From: Haliscomenobacter sp041740695
Lineage (GTDB): Bacteria > Bacteroidota > Bacteroidia > Chitinophagales > Saprospiraceae
Length of the DNA stretch: 64,000 nt
NCBI RefSeq assembly: GCF_041740695.1
Contig: NZ_JBGSLK010000020.1
Location: 1 to 64,000 of the forward strand
Direction of reading: 5' to 3'
Shown here: positions 8,851 to 18,373 of the stretch, piece by piece
Numbering within the stretch: position 1 is the stretch's first letter
How the letters are laid out: each line of letters begins with the position of its first letter
Translations under genes and position numbers: made by a program
Notes under the pieces: generated by a model
What the model saw: the letters and a program-made list of their open reading frames with translations, nothing else
Databases searched by the model: none
Told to the model about the DNA's origin: nothing

Positions 8851-9399
8851 ATGCCCAACCCAATGACGAATAAAAAGCAAATCGTATTGACCTCAGATAC
8901 CAAAGGGCTTTGGATGCGCTTTTTGTCTAAAGTTGTTCCCTTTTGCTTGGCGGTGGTACTCTTCTTTTACCTACAACTCAGCTCTGGTGAGCCGATCCTT
9001 TCGCCCTTCAACTGGGGCAAGGTGACGACTATCCTCCAGGTTTTGCTTTGTTGTATCGCCATCAGCATTTTGTTTTTCCCAGATTACCCTTTGCGTTGGG
9101 ACAATACGGTCGTTTTTGATTTTGAACAAAAAGCAATCAGCATTTACAAAAGCCGGGATATCCGCCTGGATCAAGACATTTTGGATTTCCCTGAAGAACA
9201 TACCATCATTAGCAACCCAAGCCACATCTATTCCAAGCAGTACGAAAGCTTCCTGTTTGAGCCTTTTTACCTGATCCGGGTATCCAGTGAGGGAAAGGAC
9301 ATTCCTCTGGTGTCGATCCAGAACCCGATGGAATACACCCAATTGATCGATCGCCTTTACCACGAAATGGACCTACCTTTAGGAACGATAAAAAAATAA
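8851..9399 (+). CDS. Hypothetical two-helix membrane protein
   Basis: 182 aa; the ATG follows the TAA of the upstream reductase gene with no gap (a second ATG is at 8863). Two membrane helices are visible at about 26-43 and 57-76, followed by a ~100-residue soluble part with PH-like beta-strand character (VVFDFEQKAISIYKSRD). I do not recognise the family. Tight coupling with the saccharopine-dehydrogenase-like gene suggests a shared lipid- or membrane-related task. Confidence 0.65.
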   Translation: MPNPMTNKKQIVLTSDTKGLWMRFLSKVVPFCLAVVLFFYLQLSSGEPILSPFNWGKVTTILQVLLCCIAISILFFPDYPLRWDNTVVFDFEQKAISIYKSRDIRLDQDILDFPEEHTIISNPSHIYSKQYESFLFEPFYLIRVSSEGKDIPLVSIQNPMEYTQLIDRLYHEMDLPLGTIKK

Positions 9400-9539
9400 C
9401 TACCCCATTTTCACTTTGCTCTTTTGCCCTTATTCATCCTATCTTTTTCGTTAAATAGGCTTGCTATTCGCCTCAAAAGATAGTTGACTAAGCTCAAAAT
9501 AGCTGCGTTTAAATGTGCCATTTATTTCTTCATCGTTCC

Positions 9540-9932
9540 TTAAAATGACACTTCTTTCTGGGTCTCATTTTTCCCTTTACTTTTTCCGATCCAGCCCAGA
9601 TGAGTGTGGTCAAAACTGTCAAAATATTTCAGACCATAACCCGCCACCCGGTCAAAACTGCTGTGCGCCATAAAGATTAGGCCAATCTGGGTAAAAAAGT
9701 CGTTATGCAGGTACAAACCCAGCAGGATTACCAACGCCATGACGCCCTTGTGGTGCATAAAATTGTAGCCAATCGCGCCCCATTTGGGGTTGATCAAATA
9801 CAAGAAAAAAGCTAGGTCGGGTAAAAAAAATAGGCCCAGGTACAAACCCCAGCCGCCTTGCAGGTACTGAAAATAAACAACTGAAAACAACAGCAACAAA
9901 GCGAATTCTTCTCCTTTCAACAAATTTTTCAT
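9540..9932 (-). CDS. DUF4260-family small membrane protein
   Basis: 130 aa from the ATG at 9930-9932. About four hydrophobic helices are seen, with the family-like motifs DLAFFLYLINPKWGAIGYN in the middle and a C-terminal HSSFDRVAGYGLKY followed by THLG. These fit DUF4260, a family of small integral membrane proteins of unknown function common in Bacteroidota and Firmicutes. The 140 bp between this gene and the preceding plus-strand gene hold no recognisable element. Upstream lies the GTGAAAA/TTTTCAC repeat patch. Confidence 0.75.
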   Translation of the reverse strand: MKNLLKGEEFALLLLFSVVYFQYLQGGWGLYLGLFFLPDLAFFLYLINPKWGAIGYNFMHHKGVMALVILLGLYLHNDFFTQIGLIFMAHSSFDRVAGYGLKYFDSFDHTHLGWIGKSKGKNETQKEVSF

Positions 9933-10009
9933 CGCACTCGATTTTTGTGTGTTAATTGAATGACACAAAGATGGAGGGGATTGGGGGGAGTCCGCTTGAC
10001 ATAAATCAA

Positions 10010-10099
10010 GAAAGTGAAAAGTGAAAAATAAATAGTGTGCTCTTCACTTTTCACTCTTCACTTTTCACTCTTCACTTTTCACTCTTCACTCTTCACTCC
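10010..10099. repeat. GTGAAAA / TTCACTTTTCACTC repeat patch, foldback
   Basis: Two direct GTGAAAA units on the left are followed by about ten inverted TTCACT(T/C)-type units, so the patch can fold back. Its right end touches the stop codon of the amidohydrolase gene. The junction TTCACTCCTTAAT, including the stop codon, is the same as at the ilvC end (43000-43012), so the two patches are homologous and inserted or evolved in the same orientation relative to a minus-strand stop codon. Confidence 0.85.
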
Positions 10100-13000
10100 T
10101 TAATGTCTCCCACACAAACACCGCCCAACACTCTCAGTCTCCTCATGCAGCAGCGGCTCGTATTGCGCATTTTTGTTTAACTCCCAGAAAAATTTGCTGC
10201 GCTTCTTCGGCTGATTGCCCACCTCGTTCATCGACTCGGCATCGTACAAGCGGCCATTGACCATCGTGTAGCGGATGAATTCGGTATTTTGAATGCTCTC
10301 CAGCGGATTTTTGTCCAACACCAACAAGTCGGCCAGTTTGCCCACTTCCAGGGAGCCGATGTGATCATCCAAACCCAGGCTGAGCGCCGGATTGATGGTG
10401 GCGGTTTTCAGCGCCTGGTGGTTGCTCATGCCGCCTTGGGCCATCATCCAGGTTTCCCAGTGGGCACCGAGTCCGTTGAGTTGACCGTGTGCGCCCATGT
10501 TGACTTTCACGCCGACATCCATCAGTTTTTTCAACTGCTGGGAGATCAGGATATGCCCTTTTTCGTATTCCTCTTCGGGAATCATGGTGCGGTAGCGGCT
10601 GCGGGTGTCAATCACACTGCGCGGTGTGTAAGTCAGCAAGCGTTGTTTTTCCCAAACGTTGCTGTGCTGGTACCAGTAATATTCGCCAGTGACCGCGCCA
10701 TAGGCCACGATCAAGGTAGGCGTGTAGGCCGTATTGGACTGTTTCCAAAGCTGGATCACGTCGTTGTGCAGCACGTGGATGGGCAGGTTGTGCTCCAGGG
10801 TGGTGTGCCCGTCCAGGATCATCGACAAGTTGTGGTAAAAGAAAGAGCCACCTTCGGGCACTACTTCCATTTCCAGTTCCCGGGCTGCTTGCAGGATCAT
10901 TTGGCGTTGTTCCCGGCGCGGTTGGTTGTAACTTTTTACCGAAAAAGCCCCAAACACTTTGGTGCGGCGAATGGCACTACGCGCATCTTCCAGATTGTTG
11001 ACCACCGCTTTAAAATTGCCTTCTGCTCCGTAGAGGATGGTCCCGGTAGAGAATACCCGCGGCCCGGCAATCGCACCCGTTTTTTGTAGTTCACTCATCG
11101 CAAAAACCCATTCGGTGTTCGCCGATGGGTCGTGTACGGTAGTGACGCCGTAAGCCAGGTTCACGTAATAAGGCCAGTATTTTTGTGGCGTCAAACCCGA
11201 GTTAAAATGGCCAGGGTGAGCGTGGGCGTCAATCATCCCCGGCATGATCGTTTTGCCCGCACAATTGATGATCTTGGCGTCTTTAGGAATGGTTACCGCC
11301 GATGTAGTTCCCACTGCTTTGATGATGTTGCCTTCCACCAAAATTGTCCCTTTTTCAATTACCTGCTCCCCTTTCATCGTGATGATGCGGGCGTTGGTGA
11401 AGGCAATCACTCCGGTAGGTTTGTCCATGGCCACTTTTAAACCAATATCTATGCCTTTTTCAGGCATTTTGAAGCTAGAATCCGGTTTACCCGCGATGAA
11501 TTCAAAGCGGTCTTCCAGTGGAATATTGAAGTATTGGTTGCCGAGGGTATAGGACAAGGACTTGCTATCCGCGCTCCAATGCAGGTTGATGCCCGCGTCT
11601 TTGGCCACTTGTCTGACGGGAAAATCAGCCGTGCTGCTGCCCAGGTTGAGCGTCGTTCCGGAATGAGGAAAAGCGGCGATGTACACCTTGTGCAAATCCA
11701 CAAAAGCGATCCATTTTTCATCTGGCGAGAGGGTGAATTGGCTGCCGTAAGTACTGCGCACATGAATCCGTTCGTCGGAACCATCCAATTTGCAGCTGGC
11801 CATCATGGTGCCCGCGTTGTAATAGAGGCGATCACCTTTGAGGTTGAAACGGGGATCTTCGCCCTGAGCTTTTACAAAAGTAGCGGGGCCACCGCTGGCC
11901 TTTATCACATAGATGCCTGGTTTGGCGGTATTGGCTGGGCCCATGGCGGAACTGGAACCGTCTTTTCGAAACACCAGCATTTGGCCATCGTTTGAATAGG
12001 CCGGATTGCGGTAATTGCCTGGATCGGAACTCAACTTGCTGGGGGTATTCCCGTCCAATTGCAGGCGTTGCAGGGTGCCAGAAGTGCTGTCATTGTGGGT
12101 CACAAAAACCAGCGACTTGCCATCTGGCGAAAAGGTGGGTTCGAATTCAAAATCCGAGCCTTTGGTCAAACGTTGCGGAGTGCCCGAGGGCAGGTCTTTT
12201 TTCCACAGGTAACCGACCGCGTTGAACACCACATATTTGCCATTCGGGGCGGTCACCGCGTTGCGGATGACTTTAGCGTCAAAGTTGGCGGGATTCAGGG
12301 CCTGTTTGAACCGAACCGCATCGTATATCCGTTGGTTGACTTTACAAGTGAAAGGAATCTCCACCGACTGATTGAAGCCATTCACATCCACTTTATTGAT
12401 TTTCCCATTGGCCCAAACGATGATGGACTGGTCATCGGGCGACCAGGCAAAACCAGGATAACAACCAAAGATGGTCCAGGATTCCTGTTGGTCTTTGGAC
12501 AACTTGTGGTAAATCGGCCATTCACGGCCAGTTTCCAGATTGCGGATGTACAACACCGATTGGGTGCGCACCCGCCGTACATAAGCCAGTAATTTTCCAT
12601 TGCGCGATACTTGTGGGCGCACCGCGCCGCCTGCACCACCGGTGATGGTTTCCATTTTACCAGTTTCCCGATCGAATTGTTTGATCGCAAAAATCTGGTT
12701 GTTGGGGTCTTTGTTGTATTGAAAAAAACCTCCTGGGTAAATGTCTTCACTGTAGTACACGTAGCGGCCATCAGGGGAAGCACTGGGCTCGTTGAGGTCT
12801 TGCTGGTCGTTTTTGCGGGGGGTGAGCTGAATGCCCTTGCCGCCACTCAGGTGGTACATCCACAACTCGCCAGCGCCCAGGGAGCGCGAAGAGGTGAAGT
12901 GTTTGCGGGTGATGATGTATTCGCCATCGGGAGTCCACACACTATTGTTGACCAGTCGGAAGTCTTCTTTGGTGATCTGGCGGGCATTTTTGCCGTCATG

Positions 13001-13351
13001 ATCCATCACCCAGGCATTGTCGCCGCCACCGGCATCGGAGGTGAAGAGGATTTTTTTGCCATCGGGGCTAAAACGGGGCTGCACTTCAAAGGCGTGGCCA
13101 GGGCGCAGCACTCGTGCTTCGCCTCCCTGGATGGGTAAGATGTAGATGTCGCCCAGGAGGTCAAAAGCAATTTCTTTGCCATCGGGGGAAACATCGAGGT
13201 TCATCCAGGTGCCTTCGTTGGTGCTGAAGGAAACGGTTTTGTAGGTGCCAGGCGGGTTGTTGACGTCCCATTTTTTGGCGTCCTGCGCGTGGGTAGTTGA
13301 AAGCTTGAGGGCAAACAAGATCAAGGCCCCGAGCACTGTATAAATTTTCAT
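10100..13351 (-). CDS. Exported TolB-propeller / amidohydrolase fusion
   Basis: 1083 aa with a Sec signal peptide (cut near THAQDA). Residues ~45-640 hold repeated SPDG-K/Q-x-I/L-x-F motifs of TolB/WD40-like PD40 repeats, forming one or two beta-propellers. From ~650 it is an amidohydrolase: MPGMIDAHAHPGHF near 705 supplies the metal-binding HxH, and a C-terminal GSLEVGKLADLLVLDKNP strand closes the composite domain. The enzyme should hydrolyse an amide or cyclic amide (peptidase or imidase-like) in the periplasm. The substrate is unknown. It stands alone: a repeat patch follows it and a divergent TPR gene precedes it. The last residues RCLCGRH are unusual for an exported enzyme but within frame. 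Confidence 0.85.
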   Translation of the reverse strand: MKIYTVLGALILFALKLSTTHAQDAKKWDVNNPPGTYKTVSFSTNEGTWMNLDVSPDGKEIAFDLLGDIYILPIQGGEARVLRPGHAFEVQPRFSPDGKKILFTSDAGGGDNAWVMDHDGKNARQITKEDFRLVNNSVWTPDGEYIITRKHFTSSRSLGAGELWMYHLSGGKGIQLTPRKNDQQDLNEPSASPDGRYVYYSEDIYPGGFFQYNKDPNNQIFAIKQFDRETGKMETITGGAGGAVRPQVSRNGKLLAYVRRVRTQSVLYIRNLETGREWPIYHKLSKDQQESWTIFGCYPGFAWSPDDQSIIVWANGKINKVDVNGFNQSVEIPFTCKVNQRIYDAVRFKQALNPANFDAKVIRNAVTAPNGKYVVFNAVGYLWKKDLPSGTPQRLTKGSDFEFEPTFSPDGKSLVFVTHNDSTSGTLQRLQLDGNTPSKLSSDPGNYRNPAYSNDGQMLVFRKDGSSSAMGPANTAKPGIYVIKASGGPATFVKAQGEDPRFNLKGDRLYYNAGTMMASCKLDGSDERIHVRSTYGSQFTLSPDEKWIAFVDLHKVYIAAFPHSGTTLNLGSSTADFPVRQVAKDAGINLHWSADSKSLSYTLGNQYFNIPLEDRFEFIAGKPDSSFKMPEKGIDIGLKVAMDKPTGVIAFTNARIITMKGEQVIEKGTILVEGNIIKAVGTTSAVTIPKDAKIINCAGKTIMPGMIDAHAHPGHFNSGLTPQKYWPYYVNLAYGVTTVHDPSANTEWVFAMSELQKTGAIAGPRVFSTGTILYGAEGNFKAVVNNLEDARSAIRRTKVFGAFSVKSYNQPRREQRQMILQAARELEMEVVPEGGSFFYHNLSMILDGHTTLEHNLPIHVLHNDVIQLWKQSNTAYTPTLIVAYGAVTGEYYWYQHSNVWEKQRLLTYTPRSVIDTRSRYRTMIPEEEYEKGHILISQQLKKLMDVGVKVNMGAHGQLNGLGAHWETWMMAQGGMSNHQALKTATINPALSLGLDDHIGSLEVGKLADLLVLDKNPLESIQNTEFIRYTMVNGRLYDAESMNEVGNQPKKRSKFFWELNKNAQYEPLLHEETESVGRCLCGRH

Positions 13352-13456
13352 ACAATCTGGCTTATTTGGTTTTGTAGTGATGAGTCGTAAACTTACAAAT
13401 TATGCAGTTTTAACCTAAGAGCTTGTCTGAATTTTAGTGTAATTCTTGAATTTGTC

Positions 13457-13464
13457 TATTTTTG
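13457..13464 (+). promoter_or_regulatory. Candidate -7 promoter box TATTTTTG
   Basis: Perfect TAnnTTTG match 41 bp before the ATG of the TPR gene. A weak T-rich -33 region lies about 20 bp upstream. Confidence 0.45.
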
Positions 13465-13504
13465 TAACAACATATATCATTCATAAGCATTTCTAATTCT
13501 TCCA

Positions 13505-14101
13505 ATGCAATACCAAAAAATCACCTCAGAAGCAACCACCATCGAATTCCACAACAACTGGATGGGAGAAGAAACCGTAATTGTCAAAGGGCAGGTTGTT
13601 TCCAAAAAATCCTCGGTTTGGGGCATCGATCATTCATTCACCGTCCTGGAAAAAGGTAAAAAGGTAAAATTCGTCCTGACGACCAAGGTAGACGCCAATA
13701 TGCAAGTTTTGCTGGATTTGCGCCGCAATGACAAGCTGGTGGTTAGTGACCTGCGCGTTGGGTATGGATTTATGCCAAAAAACACCAACAAAGCCAAACA
13801 ACTGGGGGTTCAAAAGCTCAAAAATTATCAACTCAACGAAGCCCTGGAAGATTTAGAAAAAGCGCTGAAAGAAAATGATGAAGACCCTGAGATTTATTTC
13901 CACATGGCCTGCGCCTACTCGGTGCTGGAAAAGCCGCTGGAGGGTTTTGAAAGCTTGAAAAAAGCAGTGGCGAACAACTTACAGAATACCGAGATGATCC
14001 TCAACCACGATATGTTGGCGTATTTGCGCCTGCACGATGCCTTTGATGGATTTTTTGAGAGTGGGTTTAAGAAGTATGATAAGGCATTGTTGAAGGGGTA
14101 A
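13505..14101 (+). CDS. TPR-containing hypothetical protein
   Basis: 198 aa, no signal peptide. The first ~95 residues are beta-rich and not recognised. Residues ~98-165 form two tetratricopeptide-like helical pairs (KAKQLGVQKLKNYQLNEALEDLEKAL in register with YFHMACAYSVLEKPLEGFESLKKAV; quoted here only as two separate helices). TPRs mediate protein-protein contacts. The gene has a good promoter box 41 bp upstream and is followed by a degenerate hairpin. It is monocistronic, facing the sugar transporter gene. Function unknown. Confidence 0.7.
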   Translation: MQYQKITSEATTIEFHNNWMGEETVIVKGQVVSKKSSVWGIDHSFTVLEKGKKVKFVLTTKVDANMQVLLDLRRNDKLVVSDLRVGYGFMPKNTNKAKQLGVQKLKNYQLNEALEDLEKALKENDEDPEIYFHMACAYSVLEKPLEGFESLKKAVANNLQNTEMILNHDMLAYLRLHDAFDGFFESGFKKYDKALLKG

Positions 14102-14113
14102 AACAATGAAAAA

Positions 14114-14210
14114 GGCAGCACAAAGAACCCAAGCGAAGCGTCGTCAACGTCTAACTTTGTGCCCTTTGTGCCCTCTTTATTTTTCTTTGTGCTAAATAAA
14201 ATGCCGCTTT
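14114..14210. repeat. Degenerate hairpin element, CACAAAGG family
   Basis: Shares GGCAGCACAAAG and the loop-side stretch GTCAACGTCTAACTTTGTG with the element at 3564-3680, plus a similar right end (TTTGTG...GTCGCTT versus TTTGTG...GCCGCTTT). The left arm has diverged, so only part of the stem is left. It sits between two convergent genes. Confidence 0.75.
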
Positions 14211-14230
14211 AGAAAACTTTGAGGTACTGC

Positions 14231-15499
14231 CTACCCCGCCCGATGCCCCCGCATCGCAAAATACAACACGTACAAATAACAAGGCAGCATCGTCACCATA
14301 AAGGCCATCTGGAAGCCCATACTCTTCGACAACTCCCCGTAAATCAAAGGAATGATCGCACCGCCTGCAATACCCATGATCATGATGGCCGAACCAATCT
14401 TGGTGAACTTACCCAAGCCATTGATGCCCAATGGGAAAATAGCTGGCCACATCGGAGCGTTGGCTAATCCCAGCAGCGCAATAAACGTCACGGAGGTTTG
14501 CCCCTTAGTCAAAAATGCGGCAACAGTAAACACAACCCCCAAAATGGCGGCGTACTTCAAGCTGCTTTCCTGAGAGATGTATTTTGGAATGGCGATGATA
14601 CCAATGATGTACCCTGCCAACATAGCAATCAGGGTGAATGAAGTGAAGTATTTGGCTTGATCCAGGGAGAAGCCCAGGTTTTTGCCATAAGTACCAATCA
14701 CATCCCCTGCCATCACTTCCGCGCCCACGTAGGTGAAAATACAGAGTGCCCCGAGGAGCAAGTGTGGGTACTGGAATACGCTGGTTTTGCTAGCGCTTTT
14801 GGCATCAGTAACTTCTTCACCATCCATGTCGATATCAGGCAACGCTGATCTGCGAATCCAGAGGGCCAAGATCACCAGAATTACCGCCATGACTGCATAA
14901 GGCATGATCACCCTTTGGGCCAATTCGTCCAGCAGGGCAGCTTTTTGCAATTCGTCTTGGGCTGCGACTACATCTGCTTCGAGCTTGGAGGCGTTTTTTA
15001 GCACAATTGCGCCCAGAATAAGTGGACTAAGTGCTCCCGCTATCTTATTACAAATCCCCATGAAGCTGATGCGTTGCGCCGCACTTTCAATGGGGCCAAT
15101 GATGCTGATGTAGGGATTGGAAGCCGTTTGTAAGAGCGACAACCCTGCACCTTGTACGAACAACCCAGTGAGAAACAAAGTAAAACTACGGGCATTGGCG
15201 GCAGGAATAAAAATCAGCGATCCCACTGCCATGACCAGGAGTCCAAGCGCCATCCCGTTTTTAAAACCGGTGCGTTGCAAAATGCCGGAGGAGGGAATGG
15301 CCAGAAAAAAGTAAGCCATGTAAAAGGCCGAGGTGACAAAAAAGGCTTGAGTATCTGTCTTCAGCTCACAAGCCAGCTTGAGAAACGGAATCAGGGTTCC
15401 ATTGAGCCAGGTGACAAATCCAAAGATGAAGAACAGTACCCCAATGATCAGCATTGACGTGAAGTAATTGCCTGCTTTCTGAGTAGTGCTTGAACTCAT
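14231..15499 (-). CDS. Sugar MFS transporter, FucP/GlcP type
   Basis: 422 aa, about 12 membrane helices. The N-terminus (FGFVTWLNGTLIPFLK) and the LLQTASNPYISIIGP motif in the fifth helix are typical of the FHS family (fucose/glucose/galactose:H+ symporters). It should import a monosaccharide with protons across the inner membrane. Galactokinase is encoded 10 kb away, so galactose is a possible substrate, but the link is only by proximity. Transcribed alone from the 140-bp region shared with the divergent copper ATPase gene. A GlcP-type glucose transporter is the other likely identity. Confidence 0.88.
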   Translation of the reverse strand: MSSSTTQKAGNYFTSMLIIGVLFFIFGFVTWLNGTLIPFLKLACELKTDTQAFFVTSAFYMAYFFLAIPSSGILQRTGFKNGMALGLLVMAVGSLIFIPAANARSFTLFLTGLFVQGAGLSLLQTASNPYISIIGPIESAAQRISFMGICNKIAGALSPLILGAIVLKNASKLEADVVAAQDELQKAALLDELAQRVIMPYAVMAVILVILALWIRRSALPDIDMDGEEVTDAKSASKTSVFQYPHLLLGALCIFTYVGAEVMAGDVIGTYGKNLGFSLDQAKYFTSFTLIAMLAGYIIGIIAIPKYISQESSLKYAAILGVVFTVAAFLTKGQTSVTFIALLGLANAPMWPAIFPLGINGLGKFTKIGSAIMIMGIAGGAIIPLIYGELSKSMGFQMAFMVTMLPCYLYVLYFAMRGHRAG

Positions 15500-15689
15500 A
15501 CGTTTTAAAAGGTTAGGTGAGGAATAGCTCCGAAGGTAGTAAAAAAAATTTCACAGTAGAACAAATCCCCTTTGGTCTGCACCAGATTTTCACAATTTTA
15601 TCATCTCAAAGGGGTGACAAAAATCAGCCCCCTCTATTTTGGGCACGGGTACTTTTACAAGCAGTTTAACAATCAGAAAACAGTCATCA

Positions 15690-18137
15690 ATGACGGCGAA
15701 TACCACCCTAAGATCAAGTGCCGGAAAAGTACGTGTAGACCAGCACACCCAATGTTACCATTGCAGTGAGCCTCTACCCAGCGCCCCCATCCCATTTGAT
15801 GAAAAAAACTTTTGTTGTGAAGGTTGCCGTACCGTATACGAAATCCTGAATACCAATGGCTTGTGCCAATATTACAGCATCGACGAAACCGCCGGGATCA
15901 GCCTGCGCGGCAAACGTAAAGAAGAATATGCTTTTTTGGACGACCCCGAAGTACTCAAAAGGCTGGTGCAATTCAGCGATGGCAAAACGAGCCGGATCAC
16001 CTTGTTTTTGCCCCAAATTCATTGCGCTTCCTGCATTTGGTTGTTGGAAAACCTGTACAAACTGACCGATGGCATTCATACCTCACAAGTCAATTTTTTG
16101 AAGCGAGAGTTGCACCTCGTTTTTTCCGAAACACAAACCAGCCTGCGCAAAATCGCCGAAACCCTGGCCAGCATAGGCTATGCTCCAGCCATCAACCTCG
16201 GAAGCCTGGATGAAAATACCCGCCCAGTCATCAACCGTGGGTTTGCTTATAAAATTGGCGTAGCTGGCTTTGCTTTTGGCAACATCATGCTACTAAGTTT
16301 TCCCGAATACCTGGGATTGAATCAGCTCACAGAAACCGGTTTTGTCAAATATTTTGGCCTGCTCAATATCCTCTTGTCACTCCCCGTGATCTTTTTCAGC
16401 GCCCAAGATTATTTTCGCTCCGCTTATCAAAGTTTAAAACGGGCGCAACTCAACATCGATGTACCCCTGGCCCTCGGGGCTGCCGTACTTTTTTTACGCA
16501 GTGTGTATGAGATCCTGAGCCATACCGGAGCGGGCTACATGGATAGCCTGGCGGGTTTGATTTTTTTCTTGCTGATTGGCAAATGGTTTCAGCAGCGCAC
16601 TTATCACCACATCTCTTTTGAACGCGACTACAAGTCCTATTTCCCCATTTCGGCCCGCAAAAAAGTGGGCCAAACCGAGCAATCCGTTGCCCTCGACAAA
16701 CTGGACGCTGGCGACATCATCTACGTCCGCAACGGAGAATTGATCCCTGCCGACGCCATCATCCTGCGAGGAGAAGCCAACATCGACTATAGTTTTGTGA
16801 CGGGTGAAGCCGAACCAGTACGCATTCCGGCTGGGGAAAAAGTATTCGCAGGTGGCCGTCAAATGGGCGGGGTGGTTGAGTTGGGTTTGAGCAAAAAAGT
16901 CAGCCAAAGTTACCTCACCCAGCTTTGGAATGAAGATGCGTTCAACAAAAAACAGGAAAGTCAGGCGAGCGTACTGGCCAACAAGGTGAGTAGGTATTTT
17001 ACCACCGCTATTTTATTGGTTGGTTTTGGCACTTTGATTTATTGGTTGCCCCGCGATACGGGTATTGCCATCAATGCTTTTACAGCTGTATTGATTGTAG
17101 CTTGTCCTTGCGCCGGGGCACTGGCAGTACCCTTTACGCTCGGCAACGCATTACGCATTTTGGGGCGCTACAATTTTTTCCTCAAAAATACCAATGCCAT
17201 TGAAGCCCTTTACCGCATTGATACCATTGTGGTGGATAAAACGGGGACAATTACTTCTGGGCAATCCAGCACCGTGCAGTTTGTAGGTGAACCATTGACT
17301 GCTACGGAAAAACAATTGATCATAGTATTAAGTGGTCAGAACAATCACCCGGCTAGCAAACTCATCCATGTAGAGTTGTCCAAAGAAATCAATGAAGAGA
17401 CGAACTACCCGATTGGTGATTTCCAGGAAACGATTGGTAAGGGTGTTGAGGCTTTGGTCGGGCACCGCAAAATCAAACTGGGTTCTCGAAACTTTATGGA
17501 CGAAGCACTCCTGAATCCAAATTTGGACGGTGAAGGAGTTTACGTCCAAATCAATAATGAGGTAAAGGGATACTTCGTATTGGAGCACTTCTTACGGCCC
17601 CAGGCCATCGAAACGCTGCAGTATTTCCAAAGCCTCGGCGAAGTCTATTTGTTAAGCGGCGACAATGATCGGGAAGCTGAATTGTTGGCGCCCATTTTTA
17701 AAGAGCGCGGCAACATGCATTTCCGCCAAAGCCCCAAAGACAAACTTCAATTCATTCAAGAACTCCAAAACGAAGGCCACCGGGTACTCATGCTGGGTGA
17801 TGGACTCAACGACGCCGGGGCGCTCCGCCAGGCGGATGCAGGTATCGCCATCACCGAGGATACCGCCAATTTTACGCCGGCTTCCGATGCGATTCTGAGT
17901 GCCGATCGTTTTCACCGTTTGCCTGCTTATATCGATTATGCGCGTAAGAGTGTGGTCTTGGTATTTGGGGCGTATAGTCTGGCCCTTTTGTACAATATCG
18001 TAGGATTGAGTTTCGCCGTTCAGGGTGCCTTGTCGCCTGTAGTTGCCGCCATTTTGATGCCGTTGAGCTCGATTACGATTGTTATTTTTGGGACGATTGC
18101 GAGCAATTGGTTGGCGGCGAGGGTATTGAGTAAATAG
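15690..18137 (+). CDS. ccoI: CcoI/FixI-type copper P1B ATPase
   Basis: 815 aa from the ATG at 15690; a TTG 17 codons upstream is less likely. The N-terminus has an extra zinc-ribbon-like module (Cys22/25 and Cys42/43/46), then a heavy-metal domain with CASC at 112-115. The ATPase core has the transmembrane CPC (ACPCAGALAVPF, ~470) and the phosphorylation site DKTGT (~516), and ends with GDGLNDAGAL. This combination marks the CcoI/FixI group that exports copper for cbb3-type cytochrome oxidase assembly rather than for detoxification. No ccoNOP, ccoG or ccoS gene follows here, so it is separated from the oxidase genes or the assignment is slightly off. Confidence 0.85.
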   Translation: MTANTTLRSSAGKVRVDQHTQCYHCSEPLPSAPIPFDEKNFCCEGCRTVYEILNTNGLCQYYSIDETAGISLRGKRKEEYAFLDDPEVLKRLVQFSDGKTSRITLFLPQIHCASCIWLLENLYKLTDGIHTSQVNFLKRELHLVFSETQTSLRKIAETLASIGYAPAINLGSLDENTRPVINRGFAYKIGVAGFAFGNIMLLSFPEYLGLNQLTETGFVKYFGLLNILLSLPVIFFSAQDYFRSAYQSLKRAQLNIDVPLALGAAVLFLRSVYEILSHTGAGYMDSLAGLIFFLLIGKWFQQRTYHHISFERDYKSYFPISARKKVGQTEQSVALDKLDAGDIIYVRNGELIPADAIILRGEANIDYSFVTGEAEPVRIPAGEKVFAGGRQMGGVVELGLSKKVSQSYLTQLWNEDAFNKKQESQASVLANKVSRYFTTAILLVGFGTLIYWLPRDTGIAINAFTAVLIVACPCAGALAVPFTLGNALRILGRYNFFLKNTNAIEALYRIDTIVVDKTGTITSGQSSTVQFVGEPLTATEKQLIIVLSGQNNHPASKLIHVELSKEINEETNYPIGDFQETIGKGVEALVGHRKIKLGSRNFMDEALLNPNLDGEGVYVQINNEVKGYFVLEHFLRPQAIETLQYFQSLGEVYLLSGDNDREAELLAPIFKERGNMHFRQSPKDKLQFIQELQNEGHRVLMLGDGLNDAGALRQADAGIAITEDTANFTPASDAILSADRFHRLPAYIDYARKSVVLVFGAYSLALLYNIVGLSFAVQGALSPVVAAILMPLSSITIVIFGTIASNWLAARVLSK

Positions 18138-18216
18138 TTGAGAAGCTTGAATTACGAGCTCCGGTCACTGAGCGGAGCCGAAGTGCCGGAGATCGTAATT
18201 CAAGCTTCTCAACTAT
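18134..18216. repeat. 31-bp-stem hairpin with TGAGCGGAGCCGA-containing loop
   Basis: Arms 18134-18164 and 18186-18216 pair over 31 bp with one mismatch; T's follow, so it can end transcription of the copper ATPase gene. The stop codon lies in the left arm. The 25 nt at 18162-18186 match 23/25 with bases 29-53 of the window although the outer arms are unrelated. As I recall, a similar TTCGGCTCCGCTCAGTGACC-like word is widespread in intergenic palindromes of other bacteria. Confidence 0.85.
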
Positions 18217-18254
18217 TTTTTCCCACCCACTATCTCCTTTCCAAGAAATATTAC

Positions 18255-18262
18255 TATTTTTG
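18255..18262 (+). promoter_or_regulatory. Candidate -7 promoter box TATTTTTG
   Basis: Perfect TAnnTTTG match 112 bp before the ATG of the envelope protein gene, just downstream of the long hairpin. No clear -33 box. Confidence 0.35.
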
Positions 18263-18373
18263 AACAATCTTTCATTTTTAGGGGCATACATCTACTTACC
18301 ATTCCATTTGTTTTACTGGATTTTACTGATTCCGGCGTGTTGAACGACCCGGAAAATCACAATTCATTGTCCC

